A DNA stretch of 64,000 nt from Melitaea cinxia (Eukaryota; Arthropoda; Insecta; Lepidoptera; Nymphalidae). Below the pieces are notes generated by a model that was not told the origin of the DNA, did not search any database, and was given only the letters and a program-made list of their open reading frames with translations. The stretch is from contig NC_059423.1 in NCBI RefSeq assembly GCF_905220565.1, positions 527,001 to 591,000 on the forward strand. The letters run 5' to 3'. This document shows positions 1 through 10,789 of this stretch, one piece after another. Within the stretch, counting starts at the first letter, position 1. Each line of letters begins with the position of its first letter. A program made the translations under genes and the position numbers.

Positions 1-269
1 TTGCATATTTGAAAAAGGCTGTATATACAAAAAACGATATATGGATGCCACGTGAACTCATTGAAAGAAACCTGACGGCCCATTACCGTTCCCAATTACA
101 ATTCTCTTTTAAGACGTAATGATATCGAACAGTTTTTGAAGAGATTTGTTAATACTATAACAAAACATAAATGTTACTACTAGCGCCATCTGTCATGATT
201 TAATGTAAGCTTTTGACAATAAATGGTTTATCGAAACGTCAATGTGTGTATTATTATCAAGATTGATCA

Positions 270-610
270 TCATCATCATCATCATTTCAGCCGATTAAAG
301 TCCACTGCTGGACATAGGCCTCCATAAGTTCACGCCGAAAATGGCGTGAACTCATGTGTGTTTTGCCCAAAGTCACCACGCTGGGCAGGCGGGTTGGTGA
401 CCGCAGGGCTGGCTTTGTCGCACCGAAGACGCTGCTGCCCGTCTTCAGCCTGTGTATTTCACAGCCAGCAATTGGATGGTTACCCCAATCATCGGTCGGT
501 TTGTAAGTTCCAAGGTAGTAGTGGAACTGTAATATCTCTTAGTCGCCTCTTACGACAGCCACGGGAAGAGAGGGGGGTGGCTATATTCTTTACTACCGTA
601 GCCACATAGT
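270..610 (-). mobile_element. Family A retroposon, full length
   Basis: A ~340-bp member of the most frequent repeat here, reversed, so its ATG-repeat tail appears as TCATCATCAT at the low end. It is flanked by a perfect 10-bp target duplication, AGATTGATCA, at 260-269 and 611-620. From its 5' end it carries a CCCTCTCTTCCCGTGGG-like module, a GC-rich middle, a hairpin (GTTCACGCC/GGCGTGAAC) and a tail matching the 3' end of the RTE LINE at 26002-27553. An open frame across it recurs in other copies and is not a gene. It has no transposase or RT of its own, so it is non-autonomous. Confidence 0.85.
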
Positions 611-919
611 AGATTGATCACTGGTGACGAAAAGTGGATCACCTACGATAATAGCGTACAAAAGAGATGTAGTCAAGGGTCGGTCAAGCTGCACAGACTA
701 TCGCGAAACCCGGGTTGACACACGTTAAGGTGATGTTCAGTGTATGGTGGGATTAGAAGGGATTCATTATGAGCTTTCACCGCCCGGCAACAACATCGAT
801 TTGGATTTCTACTGTTTGATGAGAAGTCTCAAAATTTCTACAGTGACGGAATCCTGTCACTATCTACGAGATGGCGGCAAGTTATTGAATAAAGTGGTAC
901 ATATATATATTTTTTTTAA

Positions 920-1160
920 TACTACAATACTCGGCAAACAGGCGTACGTCTCATATGATGGTAAGCGATTATCGTAGCCTATAGACGCTTGTAATACTAC
1001 AAGCATCACAAGCGCGTTACCTACGCTACCCCAAATTTCCCCCAGGAACTCTGGTCATCTTACTCACCAACAAGAACACAACACTGCTTGAAAGAAGTAT
1101 TATTTAGATGTGATCTTCTGCAAAGTCGAAGCACTACCTCATTTTTCCCCACAAATTAAA
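920..1160 (-). mobile_element. Family C retroelement 3' segment, decayed
   Basis: Antisense copy of a repeat found at least 13 times here. It contains the diagnostic blocks GATGGTAAGCGATTA, CAAGCGCGTT, GAACTCTGGTCA and TGTGATCTTCTGC. Better copies (30293-30575, 59788-59981) end in poly(A), so family C is probably the 3' UTR of a LINE. I cannot fix the clade because no coding sequence is attached. Confidence 0.7.
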
Positions 1161-1230
1161 TCAAATTTAGTACAGCTCAGCAGGAAACAAATCTAGGGCA
1201 AATCGGTAATCATAATTACAATATTGAATG

Positions 1231-1555
1231 ATTGAGCTTATAACATCCCACTGCTGGGCATAGGTCTATTTCTTCGTGAAAGAGAAAGTCATGAGCAGAA
1301 TCCACCACTGTTCCACTGTCTGTGGCTACATTCCCTATTATAAGCAATGGTCGGTATCAAGCGTCTTTGATAACAGCCGAGAGCGACAGGTGAACGTGCT
1401 CACCGAGGCACGGTGGGAAAACCCACAAGGACCGACATTTAGACCGAAAAGAAATATTTGTACAAATGCAAATATCCAATCCCATGAGCTATTCAAATCC
1501 GCAACAGGTGGTGTTTAGGTGATCACATCTCACCGTACACCACTACACCAAAGTG
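1231..1555 (-). mobile_element. tRNA-derived SINE (family B)
   Basis: Antisense SINE. The low end carries the 3' tail (AACATCCCACTGCTGGGCAT) and the high end the tRNA-like head with a TGGTGTAGTGG-type A box (reverse complement of CACTACACCA near 1540). Middle blocks such as GAGGCACGGTGGGAA and ATTTGTACAAATGCAAAT recur in other B copies. The open frame inside it is incidental. Confidence 0.8.
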
Positions 1556-1857
1556 GTCGTCAATTATCACAATTTTAATTAAAAGTCATATGATATTCAT
1601 TATCGCTACATTGCAAATGGCATAATATTCTGAAACACTGCAATAGACAACAAAGTCATCGATGATGTAGCACTAATAATAACTTGTCTTTGAATTATTG
1701 TTAATTTGTTTCCTGTTTTATACTTAGTTCAATTAACTTTAAGAATTAAGTATAACAAGATAAATTATTATTTGATTTAAAGTCAGAAAATTGTTATTTG
1801 CCATTTTATGTTTTACCTAAATACAAATTCAGAAAACTTAACCAAATAATCGAATAT
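1556..1857. other. AT-rich unassigned sequence
   Basis: No coding frame, recognisable repeat or RNA gene seen. Confidence 0.5.
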
Positions 1858-1975
1858 AGTGGACATCCGCCCAGCTGCAGTAAAGCAACGTGGTGGTTAA
1901 GTCGGAGCCTTCTTCCACATGAAGACCGAGAACAATATCCAGCAGTGGGATGTTACAAACTGAATCAATCGATCA
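1858..1975 (+). mobile_element. SINE B 3' fragment
   Basis: Matches only the 3' third of family B (CGTGGTGGTTAAG.., CAGCAGTGGGATGTTACA), diverged. Confidence 0.65.
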
Positions 1976-2000
1976 ATATATAGTTAGTATATTAGAATAG

Positions 2001-2328
2001 TACTGTGTGGCTACGGTACTAAAGAATATAGCCACCCCCTCTCTTCCCGTGGGTGTCGTAAGAGGCGACAAAGGGATAACACAGTTCCGCTACCACCTTG
2101 GAACTTAAAAAGCCGACCTGTGGCGGGATAACCATCCAACTGCTGGCTTTGAAATACGCAGGCCGAAGACGGGCATCAGCGTATTCGGTGCGACAAAGCC
2201 AGCCCTGCGGTCACCAACCCGCCTGCCCAGCGTGGTGACAATGGGCTAAACACATGAGTTCACGTTATTTTTGACGTAAGCTTGTGGATGCCTATGTCCA
2301 GCAGTGGACCGTATAGGCTGTAATGATG
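2001..2328 (+). mobile_element. Family A retroposon, full length
   Basis: 328-bp copy with perfect 12-bp target duplication ATATTAGAATAG at 1989-2000 and 2329-2340. It begins TACTGTGTGGCTACGG and ends TGTAATGATGAT. The hairpin before the tail (2259 region) is decayed but still largely pairs. Confidence 0.9.
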
Positions 2329-2502
2329 ATATTAGAATAGAAAAATCATGATTAGCATGAGAATGCTTTGTAAATATGTTAACACAAGGTTGTGGCTGTT
2401 CCTAAGCAAGAAAATTTAACGCCTGTGTTATAAGTAAAACTCCTACACACATATTTTTTAGCTTAGCTAACAACGTGGGTACCAAGTGGTATTACTTGTC
2501 AA

Positions 2503-2550
2503 TAAAAACCGAAGTAGGTTTTTCTTTTACTTTGCGAGCAAACACAATTA
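2503..2550 (+). repeat. MITE D, 3' terminal fragment
   Basis: Carries only the terminal segment ending GCGAGCAAACACAATTA that closes family D copies at 7361 and 11860. Confidence 0.55.
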
Positions 2551-2886
2551 TTACAGATTGCTATTCTTTGGTGATGTCATCAGTTATATCATACGCTTTT
2601 ATGTAAAGCATGAGCCAACAGCTGATGTATGTTGCGGCCTTACAGTCGACACTCTTATTAAATAAGTGCAAAATACGATTACTAGCGATAAGATAACGTT
2701 ATCAGCGCTGCATGTGCGACCTGCAGGGGCAGTAACAGCTACATAATTGCAAGATATAGGTATTCAGAATATAAATCGATGCCTAACAGCCAAAAAGGGT
2801 TAAGCGACATTTTTTGAGAAACTGAGTTATATATATAGTTAGAATCGGATACAACTATATATATAAACTATCGAAATATCACGCTT

Positions 2887-3005
2887 CAGCCTGTAACATC
2901 TCACTACTGGGCATAGGCCTCTTTACCGATGTAGGAGCAGGATCAGAGCTTAATCCACCACGCTGCTCCAATGCGGGTTGGCAGATGTATTCCCTACTGT
3001 ATCAC
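2887..3005 (-). mobile_element. SINE B 3' fragment
   Basis: Antisense 3' part: AACATCTCACTACTGGGCAT, GCTTAATCCACCACGCTG, ATGCGGGTTGGCAGA. The tRNA head is absent. Confidence 0.7.
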
Positions 3006-3048
3006 GTGACAATTAGCTGCTTTCTATTGAAACCGACTTTTACTTATT

Positions 3049-3577
3049 ATAATGAAACAACTTTTTCGGATTTAATCACGTTTTATTAAGTTTTTTAGAT
3101 GTCCGAGTACTAGTCTGGATAGGAGGTTGGTACCATGGTTGCTATAAAGTATCCGAAACGTCGCTCACGTAAATCACAGCCAGTGCAAACTCGACAACCC
3201 ACTCTGGAGGAGCTGGAATAGTGCAAACACATATGCAAACAAGCGTGTGTGTACTTAGCCTTTTAAAAAAAAATTTGCTATAGTTGTTTTCATATAGTAT
3301 AAGTTTCATGTTAATTATTTTTATTTTCTTCTTTTTAATTTTTTTTAATTTTTTTAAATTATTTGAATTCTGAATTTTTGAATTTTTTGATTTTACTTTT
3401 ACTTTATTTAATTTTATTTTTACTTATTGATTTTTTAATTTAATTTTGTTTTGTTTTTTTATTCTACATGTTGTTTTGTTGTACTAACCCTATATGGACT
3501 TTAAATCTAGTCTGAAATAAAATATTTTTATTATTAAATCGCGAGAAAATCCGTAAAAGTTGTCTCATTGTAATGAG
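3049..3577. repeat. Inverted-arm element with possible Penelope-like core
   Basis: The left arm AATGAAACAACTTTTTCGG and the right arm ending near 3577 (CCGTAAAAGTTGTCTCATT) are inverted matches, so this is a ~530-bp element with terminal inverted repeats. Near the left arm it has CCATGGTTGCT and GTATCCGAAACGTCG, also present in the compact version at 31660-31790. The interior is T-rich. The CCGAAACGTCG block resembles terminal segments of Penelope-like elements; that link is from memory and weak. Confidence 0.45.
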
Positions 3578-4164
3578 TGAAATTCGCGTAAACATTAGAA
3601 AACGACTGCAACCTCCATCGATAAGTAATACAACGTAGGTAGTCGAAAAAATGTAAAATACGCATTGTTAGAGACTATGAGGTAATACATGATAAATAAA
3701 AAATACAATTGAATTTATAACCTCTTCTTTTTTTTTAGGTCGATGCTTTTTTTTAATGTTTTTAACGTAAAATTTTTTGGCAAAAACGTGGCATAAAATT
3801 GGCAAAATAATGTACAATTTTTTAGAATTATGCTTTCTGTCTAGGTATAGATTATTATTATGGTTTTTAAATCTGAAAAAAATATGATAACAAAATATTA
3901 CATCTGAACCAAATCTTTGTCTTGTATTTCAAGATACAACATTAATTGTCTACTTTTACAACACAATCATAAATCAAAAAAGCTCCTCAAGCGAGAAAAC
4001 ATTAAAATGACGATAAAAACTACAAATGATTAGCTTATTAATGAAAGCTATTTACATTTTATGTCAAGGTCCTTTTGTCTCAGATCCAGACTGAACCAGT
4101 TGGAACTAGTTATGACTGGATTCAACTGGTTCTAGTATATGCCACCTGTCCCGAGCAATCGAAG

Positions 4165-4290
4165 CTTCTGCATCAGTTGTAGCTTCACTTTAAATACGAT
4201 CAATATTTATTAAATATAATTTTAAATTGTAAAATGATGTCCAAAATACTTCTAAAGCCTCCTCGAATAAAGTGATTTTTTTTTAATTTT
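4165..4290 (+). mobile_element. LINE 3' UTR fragment (family H), decayed
   Basis: Weak match to the H tail: GTAGCTTCACTT, TTGTAAAATGATG, GCCTCCTCGAATAAAG and a T-rich end. Better copies are at 7950-8292 and 57098-57603. Confidence 0.45.
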
Positions 4291-4439
4291 CAATATAAAA
4301 TGTAAATCAACGTAATTGCGTAATTATTACATCTTTATTTATTGTAATAAATCATTGGCCTTAGTCCGTCTATTGCAGACGATTTAGACAGAGTCAGACA
4401 GACACTGTGTCGCCTAGGACACTCTTCTGGAAAACGTAG

Positions 4440-4704
4440 ATTTGCCTAAGCTCGACACCACCCTCTCGACCTCACTGGCAGACCCACAGGAACGGCGAGT
4501 CGATACATGTGGAGCCAGTTCGGTTGCAGGAGTCTTTCGCATTTTAGAGCTATGCCACGAATGCTTGACATAGACCCCATTCCGGGTTTCAAGTGAAGAT
4601 TTCCTTCTCCAGGACCCTGATGATTTTGAGCCAGATTTATCCCTCGGCCTCCTTTTACGACCCCCACGGGAAGAAAGGGGGTAGTGCTATTCTACTCAGC
4701 TTAC
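4440..4704 (-). mobile_element. Retroelement fragment sharing the 5' module of family A
   Basis: The high end (4660-4704) reads, antisense, as the CCCCCTTTCTTCCCGTGGGG module that opens family A, but the rest (ATGCTTGACATAGACCCCAT, CCAGGACCCTGATG) is unlike A. An open frame of about 73 codons crosses it with no known domain. It may be a different internally deleted element or 5' UTR of a parent LINE. It directly abuts the RTE tail at 4705. Confidence 0.5.
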
Positions 4705-4948
4705 TTAGCCCATAGAAGTAGCAAGTTGAAGTGGCAGTGCGCTGGCCACCTTTGTCGCAGTTCCGATGGCCGCTGGAGCTGGCTTATCTTAGAATAGAGA
4801 CCACGTGTTGGAAAACGCCATGTTGGACGTCCACTGGGCCAAAGCGCTGGACCGACTGTCTACGTAGGATCACCGGTGGAGACTGAGTGAGGATTATGGT
4901 GAACCGGGATGTTTGGTGCGAGTTCAGGGAGGCCTATGTCCAGTAGCG
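4705..4948 (+). pseudogene. RTE-like LINE 3' end, decayed
   Basis: Nucleotide match to the C-terminal coding end of the RTE element at 26002-27553: AGCAAGTTGAAGTGGCAGTG, CGATGGCCGCTGG, AACCGGGATGTTTGG and GAGGCCTATGTCCAGTAG. Frame is lost by indels. 5'-truncated. Confidence 0.75.
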
Positions 4949-5407
4949 TAATTATTACTACCTATAGATTGAAGCGAGTGAGCAATTTAATATCTGCTTT
5001 AAGCTTATTATTCATTTATTTTTCACTATTTTATTTAAAAATTACCTTCTAGCGATAGTAGCGCCATCTTAAGTTTTACAATTACTTATAAATGCTTTCA
5101 TATCTATAGTTACAATTTAGGTACAATGAAAAATTTTAGAGTATCTATCTATATATTTACGCAAGAAATAATTTTAATGTCAATAAGCTGTAGGAATATT
5201 TAAAAACACCTTACTTCATAAAAAATGGCCCATTCCCTTGCTTTCTTTTTTAGCGTAAGAGAAATGTTAAATTTCTAAAAAAAACGAAATAAAAAAGTAC
5301 ATACCACGCCAAAAAAACGCCATTTTGAATTTTATTTATCTGTAAAGAAAGAATTGTCAAATTAATGTACATACTGGATACAACCGACGACGTCGAATCA
5401 AACCCCA

Positions 5408-5590
5408 TATACTAAACTAACTGTGCCCCGCGGCTTCACACGCGTTATTTTGACGAAAAAATATAGCCTGTAGCCTTGCTCGGTAAACAGTCCAGCGCAA
5501 AAAAAAACACTTTTTTTGTTTACACATTCGAAACAGTAGTTCCTGAAATTATTGCGTTAAAACAAATTGACAAACTTTTCTGTATTAGTA
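5408..5590 (-). mobile_element. Helitron-like fragment, decayed
   Basis: Antisense match to the lepidopteran short-Helitron type with end GAAGCCGCGGGGCA..: here GTGCCCCGCGGCTTCACACG, followed by CAGTAGTTCCTGAAATT typical of the same group. The CTAG terminus is mutated. Confidence 0.5.
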
Positions 5591-6540
5591 TAGGTATCTA
5601 TTATTATTTAAAATTAATTACAGTGAAGGTAGAGCTAACATCGCATTCAAAATGTGGATTATTCAAAAAATAATCCAACAATTAGCTTCATCAACTAGAC
5701 ATTTCTTCCATTAAAATACAGCTTTATATTTTTATCATGTCTACCAAACTATTAAATTTACATAAAATTTGATTGACTAAGCTTTGGTTACAGGCTGTTA
5801 AACATAACGCAATGAACTGTAGCATCTATGTTATATTGATATGGACTCACGAAGTATCGATAGAGCCACAAGGGACGCCTAGCCACACGTATGTATGTAC
5901 AAATATACATTTATAAAACATAAAAATAGACGATGTCTCCCCGCCCTTCCGAATAACAATAAAAAAATAGACCAAGGGCCTCTCTCTCTCTCTAACACGT
6001 AGCGCGCTCTCCCTCTAAGTCATCTATTCGCTTAAAGACAGGGATTGGACACAATTTGGAGAATTTTTTTTGTTTGTTATTTATTTTTTTTGTTTTTTGT
6101 TTAATTTTATTTCGAAAAGGGCGGAAGGGTTATTTGATTAATGTTTCTTTTAACGATGTGTGTCGTTTTGTTTGTTTATGTTCTTGTATCGATTGAGTGG
6201 ATGTGTTTTTTAATGTTTTCCTTTATTAATATTTTCTGAGTGTATCTAAATGTGCGTAAAAGTGTATGAACGAGATAGATTATTTTTAATTGAAAATATT
6301 AATAATTATTTTCAGATTAATTATAGCTGAGGTAAATTTCGTACCTTCATAATTTATTGTGCTAATGTCGATTTTTCTATTAATTTACGTAAGTCTATAC
6401 AAACCTTGTCTAGACGATAAAGAAAACAAAAAAAGATCATTCAATTCGATGAATAAATATCGTAGCAATTTTACCTAATAATAATGATTACATTAGTGTA
6501 TAATATAAGTAACGTTATATAACTGAAACATATAATTTAA
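5591..6540. other. Unassigned AT-rich sequence with a short CT repeat
   Basis: Contains a CT microsatellite at about 5979-5993 and T-rich runs. No coding frame or named repeat supported. Confidence 0.45.
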
Positions 6541-6735
6541 CTAGCTGACCCCGCAAATGTTGTTTTGCCATATATGCTATTAGCCCCCTTAATCCCCCCG
6601 TAATAACTTAGGGGTATGAAAAATAGATGTTGGCCAATTCTCAGACCTACCTACGGATACGTACACAAAATTTCATAAAAATCGGTCCAGCCGTTTCGGA
6701 GGAGTATTGTAACTGATATTGTGATACGATTATCA
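6541..6735 (-). mobile_element. Short Helitron (family F)
   Basis: Antisense copy: begins CTAGCTGACCCCGCAAATG, the reverse complement of a GTCAGCTAG Helitron 3' end, then GGGGTATGAAAAATAGATG, TTCTCAGACCTACC and CAGCCGTTTCGGAGGAG. No Rep/helicase coding; non-autonomous. Confidence 0.75.
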
Positions 6736-7083
6736 CTAATAAGTATATTATTTTACACAGTTTTTCCTGCTTGTATTGATTTTTAGTTACCGTTAAGGTT
6801 TGTTGAAATTTTCAATCCACAACGTGCTGTTTTACAGCCTTGTAGGCTTCATAAATAAGATCGTTAAGTTGGAACTTAGGAACAGACGACCGTGTGTGAA
6901 TGCGTGTAATGACTTGATGTACGAAACTCGTTGTCTGACGTCATACGACCTTGAGACTGGACGTTTCATGACGCGTTTTTTTATAAATGTCTACCAGAGG
7001 CTGTATTCTTTTGCAACAGTTATTTTTTTAATAACTGTCAATAAATATAGCAAAAGATACAATAATCGATTTTTCTTTTTTTC

Positions 7084-7361
7084 AATCGACTTCAAAAAAG
7101 GAGGAGGTTACTCAATTCTACCGTACTATATATATTTTTTTATGTATGTTCCGGGATAACTTCGTCGTTTATGAACCGATTTCGATAAGGATGATAAGGA
7201 AACTAAGATCTGATGATAGAATCCCAGAGAAATCGACGGAAGCCCTCAAAAATCGTAGTGACGACTAGTGTGTTTGTTAATTTTTTTCGTCTACCTACGT
7301 TGTATTACTTGTCGATGTAATTGAAGTCGGTTTTTTTTTCGTTTGTGAGTAAACACAATAC
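7084..7361 (+). repeat. MITE D copy
   Basis: Starts ATCGACTTCAAAAAAGGAG and ends GTAATTGAAGTCGG plus CGTTTGTGAGTAAACACAA. The terminal CGACTTC/GAAGTCG blocks are inverted repeats, giving a ~280-bp MITE. The 119-codon open frame upstream and into it has no domain and is judged spurious. Confidence 0.7.
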
Positions 7362-7399
7362 ACAATTATTTGCAATGTACTTTACTTATTTTTTTTCAA

Positions 7400-7639
7400 T
7401 TATTAGGTTAGCGTGGTATGGGCATGTAATGAGGGATGAACGCTATATTGGTAAAAGAATATTAGGGATGAATGTCGAAGGACGAAGAGCGATCGGCAGA
7501 CCAAAGAAGCGATGGATGGATTTTGTGAGTGAAGATATGAGAAAGAAAGGAGTGAGCGGTGAAGTGACGGATAATAGAGAGGAATGGAAGAGGAAAAGAT
7601 GTTGTGCCGACCCTACATAAGTAAGGACAGGAGATGATG
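7400..7639 (+). pseudogene. Second RTE-like LINE, 5'-truncated C-terminus (family J)
   Basis: Encodes a C-terminal LINE segment: LAWYGHVM..ERYIGKR..GMNVEGRRAIGRPKKRWMDFV, then REEWKRK..CCADPT and stop. The order GH-x-RR, GRP..RW and W is the same as in the C-terminus of the RTE element at 26-27.5 kb, so it is an RTE-like family. The catalytic RT is missing because of 5' truncation. A ~20-bp near-perfect target duplication (ACTTTACTTATTTTTTT-CAA) lies at 7379-7399 and 7640-7659, and the insert ends GATGATGA. A second copy is at 56167-56499. Confidence 0.85.
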
Positions 7640-7754
7640 ACTTTACTTATTTTTTTCAAATTGGTCTTGTTCATACTATGTTATGATTCTGTTCTTGTTA
7701 TCTAGTAATGGTTACTGGTTTGAATTATAATAATTAGTTTCCTATAGTATAATA

Positions 7755-7870
7755 CGCACTTCAGCCGGTAATATCCCACTGGTGGTCATAAGCTTCTTTC
7801 ACCGTAGAGGAGAAGGATCAGGGCTTAATCCACTACGCTGCTCCAATGCGGGTCGGTAGAATAGTTTTAT
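7755..7870 (-). mobile_element. SINE B 3' fragment
   Basis: Antisense 3' tail: GTAATATCCCACTGG, AAGGATCAGGGCTTAATCCA, CTGCTCCAATGCGGGTCGG. No tRNA head. Confidence 0.65.
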
Positions 7871-7949
7871 AATGTACCTAATATAAAACTGTATGTTTCC
7901 AAAATAAAAATAATAATAAATTAAAGTACCTACCTACCTAAGTACATAA

Positions 7950-8292
7950 ATTTAAAGTTTTTATTAAAAAAAATTAATAGATAAAGCTTAAAGATTAAAG
8001 ATTACTCGGTGCAGGATTACATAGTTGATAAAGATGTGTGGACTTAGTGACGCTGTATTTCATGCAACATGTTTCTAATTTTGTACTAAAACACAGTTTA
8101 TATATTATTTTCAAAACAGTAACTGCGGAGTTTCTTGCCGATTCTTCTCTGCAGAATCTACATTCCGAATCGGTGGTAGCTTTACTTTTACAAAAATAAT
8201 AATTTATTTTTAAAGTTTTAATTTGTAAAATAACGATTCGAAAGTGCTCTTAGAGCCTACTTGAATAAAGCCATTTTTGATTTTGATTTTGA
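7950..8292 (+). mobile_element. LINE 3' UTR, family H
   Basis: One of the most complete H copies. It has GATAAAGATGTGTGGACTTA, GCTGTATTTCATGCA, GCGGAGTTTCTTGCCGATTC, an AATAAA signal (GAATAAAGCC) and a tandem tail of GATTTT units. No coding sequence is attached. Polyadenylation signal plus tandem tail point to a non-LTR 3' end; the clade is unknown. Confidence 0.75.
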
Positions 8293-8439
8293 TTTTAACC
8301 ATGTCTCACTCAATATCAACTCAGTTAAGTCTTGTACGAAACCACTACTAGTTAAATTTAGATTTTTTTTCCTAACCTCGTCAATTTGATGCGAGTCTAT
8401 TTTCTCAATTTTATAATATGATAATATATACGAGTGTAA

Positions 8440-8655
8440 GAAACAAGCGTCCGGCTCACCTGATGGTAAGCGATTACCGTAGCTTATAGACGCCTGCAAC
8501 ACCAGAAGTATCACGCAATGTCGAACTATTCCCCCAAGAGCTCTGGTCTGGGAAAGCATTATTTAGCTGTGATCTTCTGTAAGGTCGAGGTATTTCCCCA
8601 GTCGGGCTGCTCCAGATTTCGAGCAGGATATATCCTTTTGTGCCCTACCTCAGTG
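8440..8655 (-). mobile_element. Family C retroelement 3' segment
   Basis: Antisense: ACCTGATGGTAAGCGATTAC, CGCCTGCAACACCAGAAG, CTGTGATCTTCTGTAAGGTC, CCCAGTCGGGCTGCTCCAG. Internally shortened relative to 48622-48907. Confidence 0.8.
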
Positions 8656-8891
8656 GTGATGAAAGCTCATGCTGACGGTTTGATTCGATTCCCCTTTGAG
8701 GTAGATATATTTTATTTATACAAATATTTAGTAGGTAGAACATAAAAAAAGTAATAAAAAATGTTATTTTATACGCTAGAATAATAAGTGATATAAGAAA
8801 ATGTAATGCTGTTGACACACTTGACGAGTACCTACCTAATTGCAAACGAATTCTGAAGTAGAAAATTTTAAATTTCGTATTACAATATTTA

Positions 8892-9228
8892 GCTGTGCGG
8901 CTACGGCAGTAAAGAATATAGCCATCCCCTCTCTTTCCGTGGGTGTCGTAAAAGATTACTAAGGGATAACACAGTTGCACTACCACCTTGGAACTTAAAA
9001 AGCCGACCAATGGCGGGACAACCATCCAGCTGCTGGCTTTGAATTACACAGGCCGAAGACGGGCAGCAGCGTCTTCGGTGCGACAAAGCCAGCCCTGCGG
9101 TCACCAACCCGCCTGCCCAGCGAGGTGACTATAGCCAACACACATGAGTTCACTGCATTTTTGGCGCTTACTTGTGGAGGCCTATGTCCAGCAGTGGACT
9201 GGGATAGGCTGAAGTGATGATGATGATG
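8892..9228 (+). mobile_element. Family A retroposon, full length
   Basis: 337-bp copy bounded by a perfect 13-bp duplication ATTACAATATTTA at 8879-8891 and 9229-9241. Begins GCTGTGCGGCTACGGC, ends in (GAT)n. The overlapping antisense frames that read through it recur in other copies and are not genes. Confidence 0.92.
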
Positions 9229-9399
9229 ATTACAATATTTAATATTAACTAGTTACCTACAGGTTTTATAGAGGGTTAGTTGACCCCCATTAACTGTTAC
9301 TTCCCTTAATACGTTACCGTCAAATTAAAATTAAATTTTTGTATGATAATTTAATGAATTTAAAGATTTTTTTATTCGAGTAAGCTTTAAGCATTACAG

Positions 9400-9456
9400 T
9401 GAAACAACTTTTTCGGATTCGGGAGTCCTCCCGTGACCACGGTTGTTGTAATTAAG
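9400..9456 (+). repeat. Inverted-arm element fragment (as at 3049)
   Basis: GTGAAACAACTTTTTCGGATT arm followed by CACGGTTGTTGTAATT; only one end present. Confidence 0.4.
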
Positions 9457-9462
9457 TGTCCA

Positions 9463-9780
9463 TCTATACAAATAAATAAAATTGGAGTGTCTGTTTGTAA
9501 TATTAAAATAACCGCTTTTTACTAAATGCATAGATATGGATGTACCTTACATATACCAAAATAACATTTTTTGCAATTTTTGTTTGTCTGTCAATTTTTG
9601 TTTCAGCTAATCTCTGAAATGGATGGACAGATTTTGACGGGACTTTCACTGGTAGATAGCTGATGTAATATGGAGTAACTAAGGCTAATTTTATTTTAGT
9701 AATTTATTTATTTTATGATTGCGAACTGAACAAAACTTTTTTGTTAAATTCTACGCGGACGAAGTCGCGGGAACAGCTAG
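9463..9780 (+). mobile_element. Short Helitron (family E), complete
   Basis: Starts TCTATACAAATAAATAAAAT preceded by A and ends GAACAGCTAG followed by T, matching the Helitron rule of TC..CTAG inserted between A and T. The sub-terminal CGCGGACGAAGTCGCGGG can form the expected 3' hairpin. No Rep/helicase coding. Confidence 0.85.
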
Positions 9781-9859
9781 TTCATTGTAAAAATCTTGTT
9801 TTGAGTTTAACTCTTGTTATTTTTCTAACCGGTGGATATGGTGGATATTAACATTATGG

Positions 9860-10075
9860 AACCCATTTACGGGTGATAGGCAGGATGCCCGGGTAGGCAT
9901 TCCTAGACCGTATGTCGGCTTCAGCACTTGGGGATGCAATACCGACCGAAACCCTGCGGGAGCCTTCAGCCGCACTAATTGGAGGGTCCCGGATCTGCAG
10001 GCAACAGGATCCCTCCAGCCACACTAGTAACTACTCTGGGCTAACGGACTACGCTGCCTGCCTCGTTTAGGTAAG
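9860..10075. repeat. GC-rich conserved-looking block, unidentified
   Basis: A ~210-bp GC-rich island in AT-rich DNA, with AAACCCTGCGGGAGCC, GGAGGGTCCCGGATCTG and CTACTCTGGGCTAACGG. It has no long open frame. It resembles dispersed lepidopteran retroelement sequence in style, but only one copy is in this window, so identity is open. Confidence 0.35.
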
Positions 10076-10156
10076 AGTCAGTAAGTACCGGTTTTACATT
10101 TCTTTTATTATTACGAATAGAAAACACACATTTATCTATTATATTGAACCTTTATT

Positions 10157-10212
10157 AACCAACTTCCAAAAGAGGAGGAGGTTCTCAATTCGACTTTTTA
10201 TTTTATTTTATG
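10157..10212 (+). repeat. MITE D, left part (interrupted)
   Basis: AACCAACTTCCAAAAGAGGAGG opens a D element that is split by the pogo-like insertion at 10215-11299 and resumes at 11302. Confidence 0.75.
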
Positions 10213-10789
10213 TAGGGGAGCGAGGGGCTTGTTGTAATATTTTTCATGAAAACTAATATATCTTGAAATCTATTGATTATATTGCTACTAAATAAAGATG
10301 GATGGATGCTGTAACTCTTCCTCTACCCAATAAAGTAAAAATAATACCATAACTATTAGTCATTATTTTACAATCAATTATTTTCTAGAAGAAGTGCGGT
10401 GTTACAACTTACCTCGTGCTTGGGGCAAGTTGTAACATCTACCGGGGCAAGTAGTAACGACAAAAAAAAAACGACACTAATACCTTTAATCATTTATTCT
10501 TTGTTTATTTTTAACAAAATTGACACCTTTTAAAGTAGGTATTATGTAATTCTTATCAAAAATCAACTCAAATAGACTTTTAAGTAATCAACGCCTAAAA
10601 ATTAAATAATTAACTGTTTTATGTACTTAAACACTACTTATAATCATCATTGCACTTTTATATCACAGTAGGTAATTAAATTATTTATATGTAAAGTATG
10701 CTTCGTAATTATCTCTTTTTAATATATATCTAACAAAGTATTGTACTTATATAAGAATCAACATTTGGTAGGTTTCATTATAATTAAAT

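Noticed and set aside
6800..7159. 119-codon open frame
   Set aside because: It runs into MITE D sequence (DFKKGGGYS is the D terminus translated) and has no domain.
8901..9107. Recurrent open frame reading ..AGLALSHRRRCCPSSACVFQS.. in many family A copies
   Set aside because: It is a fixed frame of the retroposon on one strand, present in truncated and full copies alike and with no domain; not a gene.
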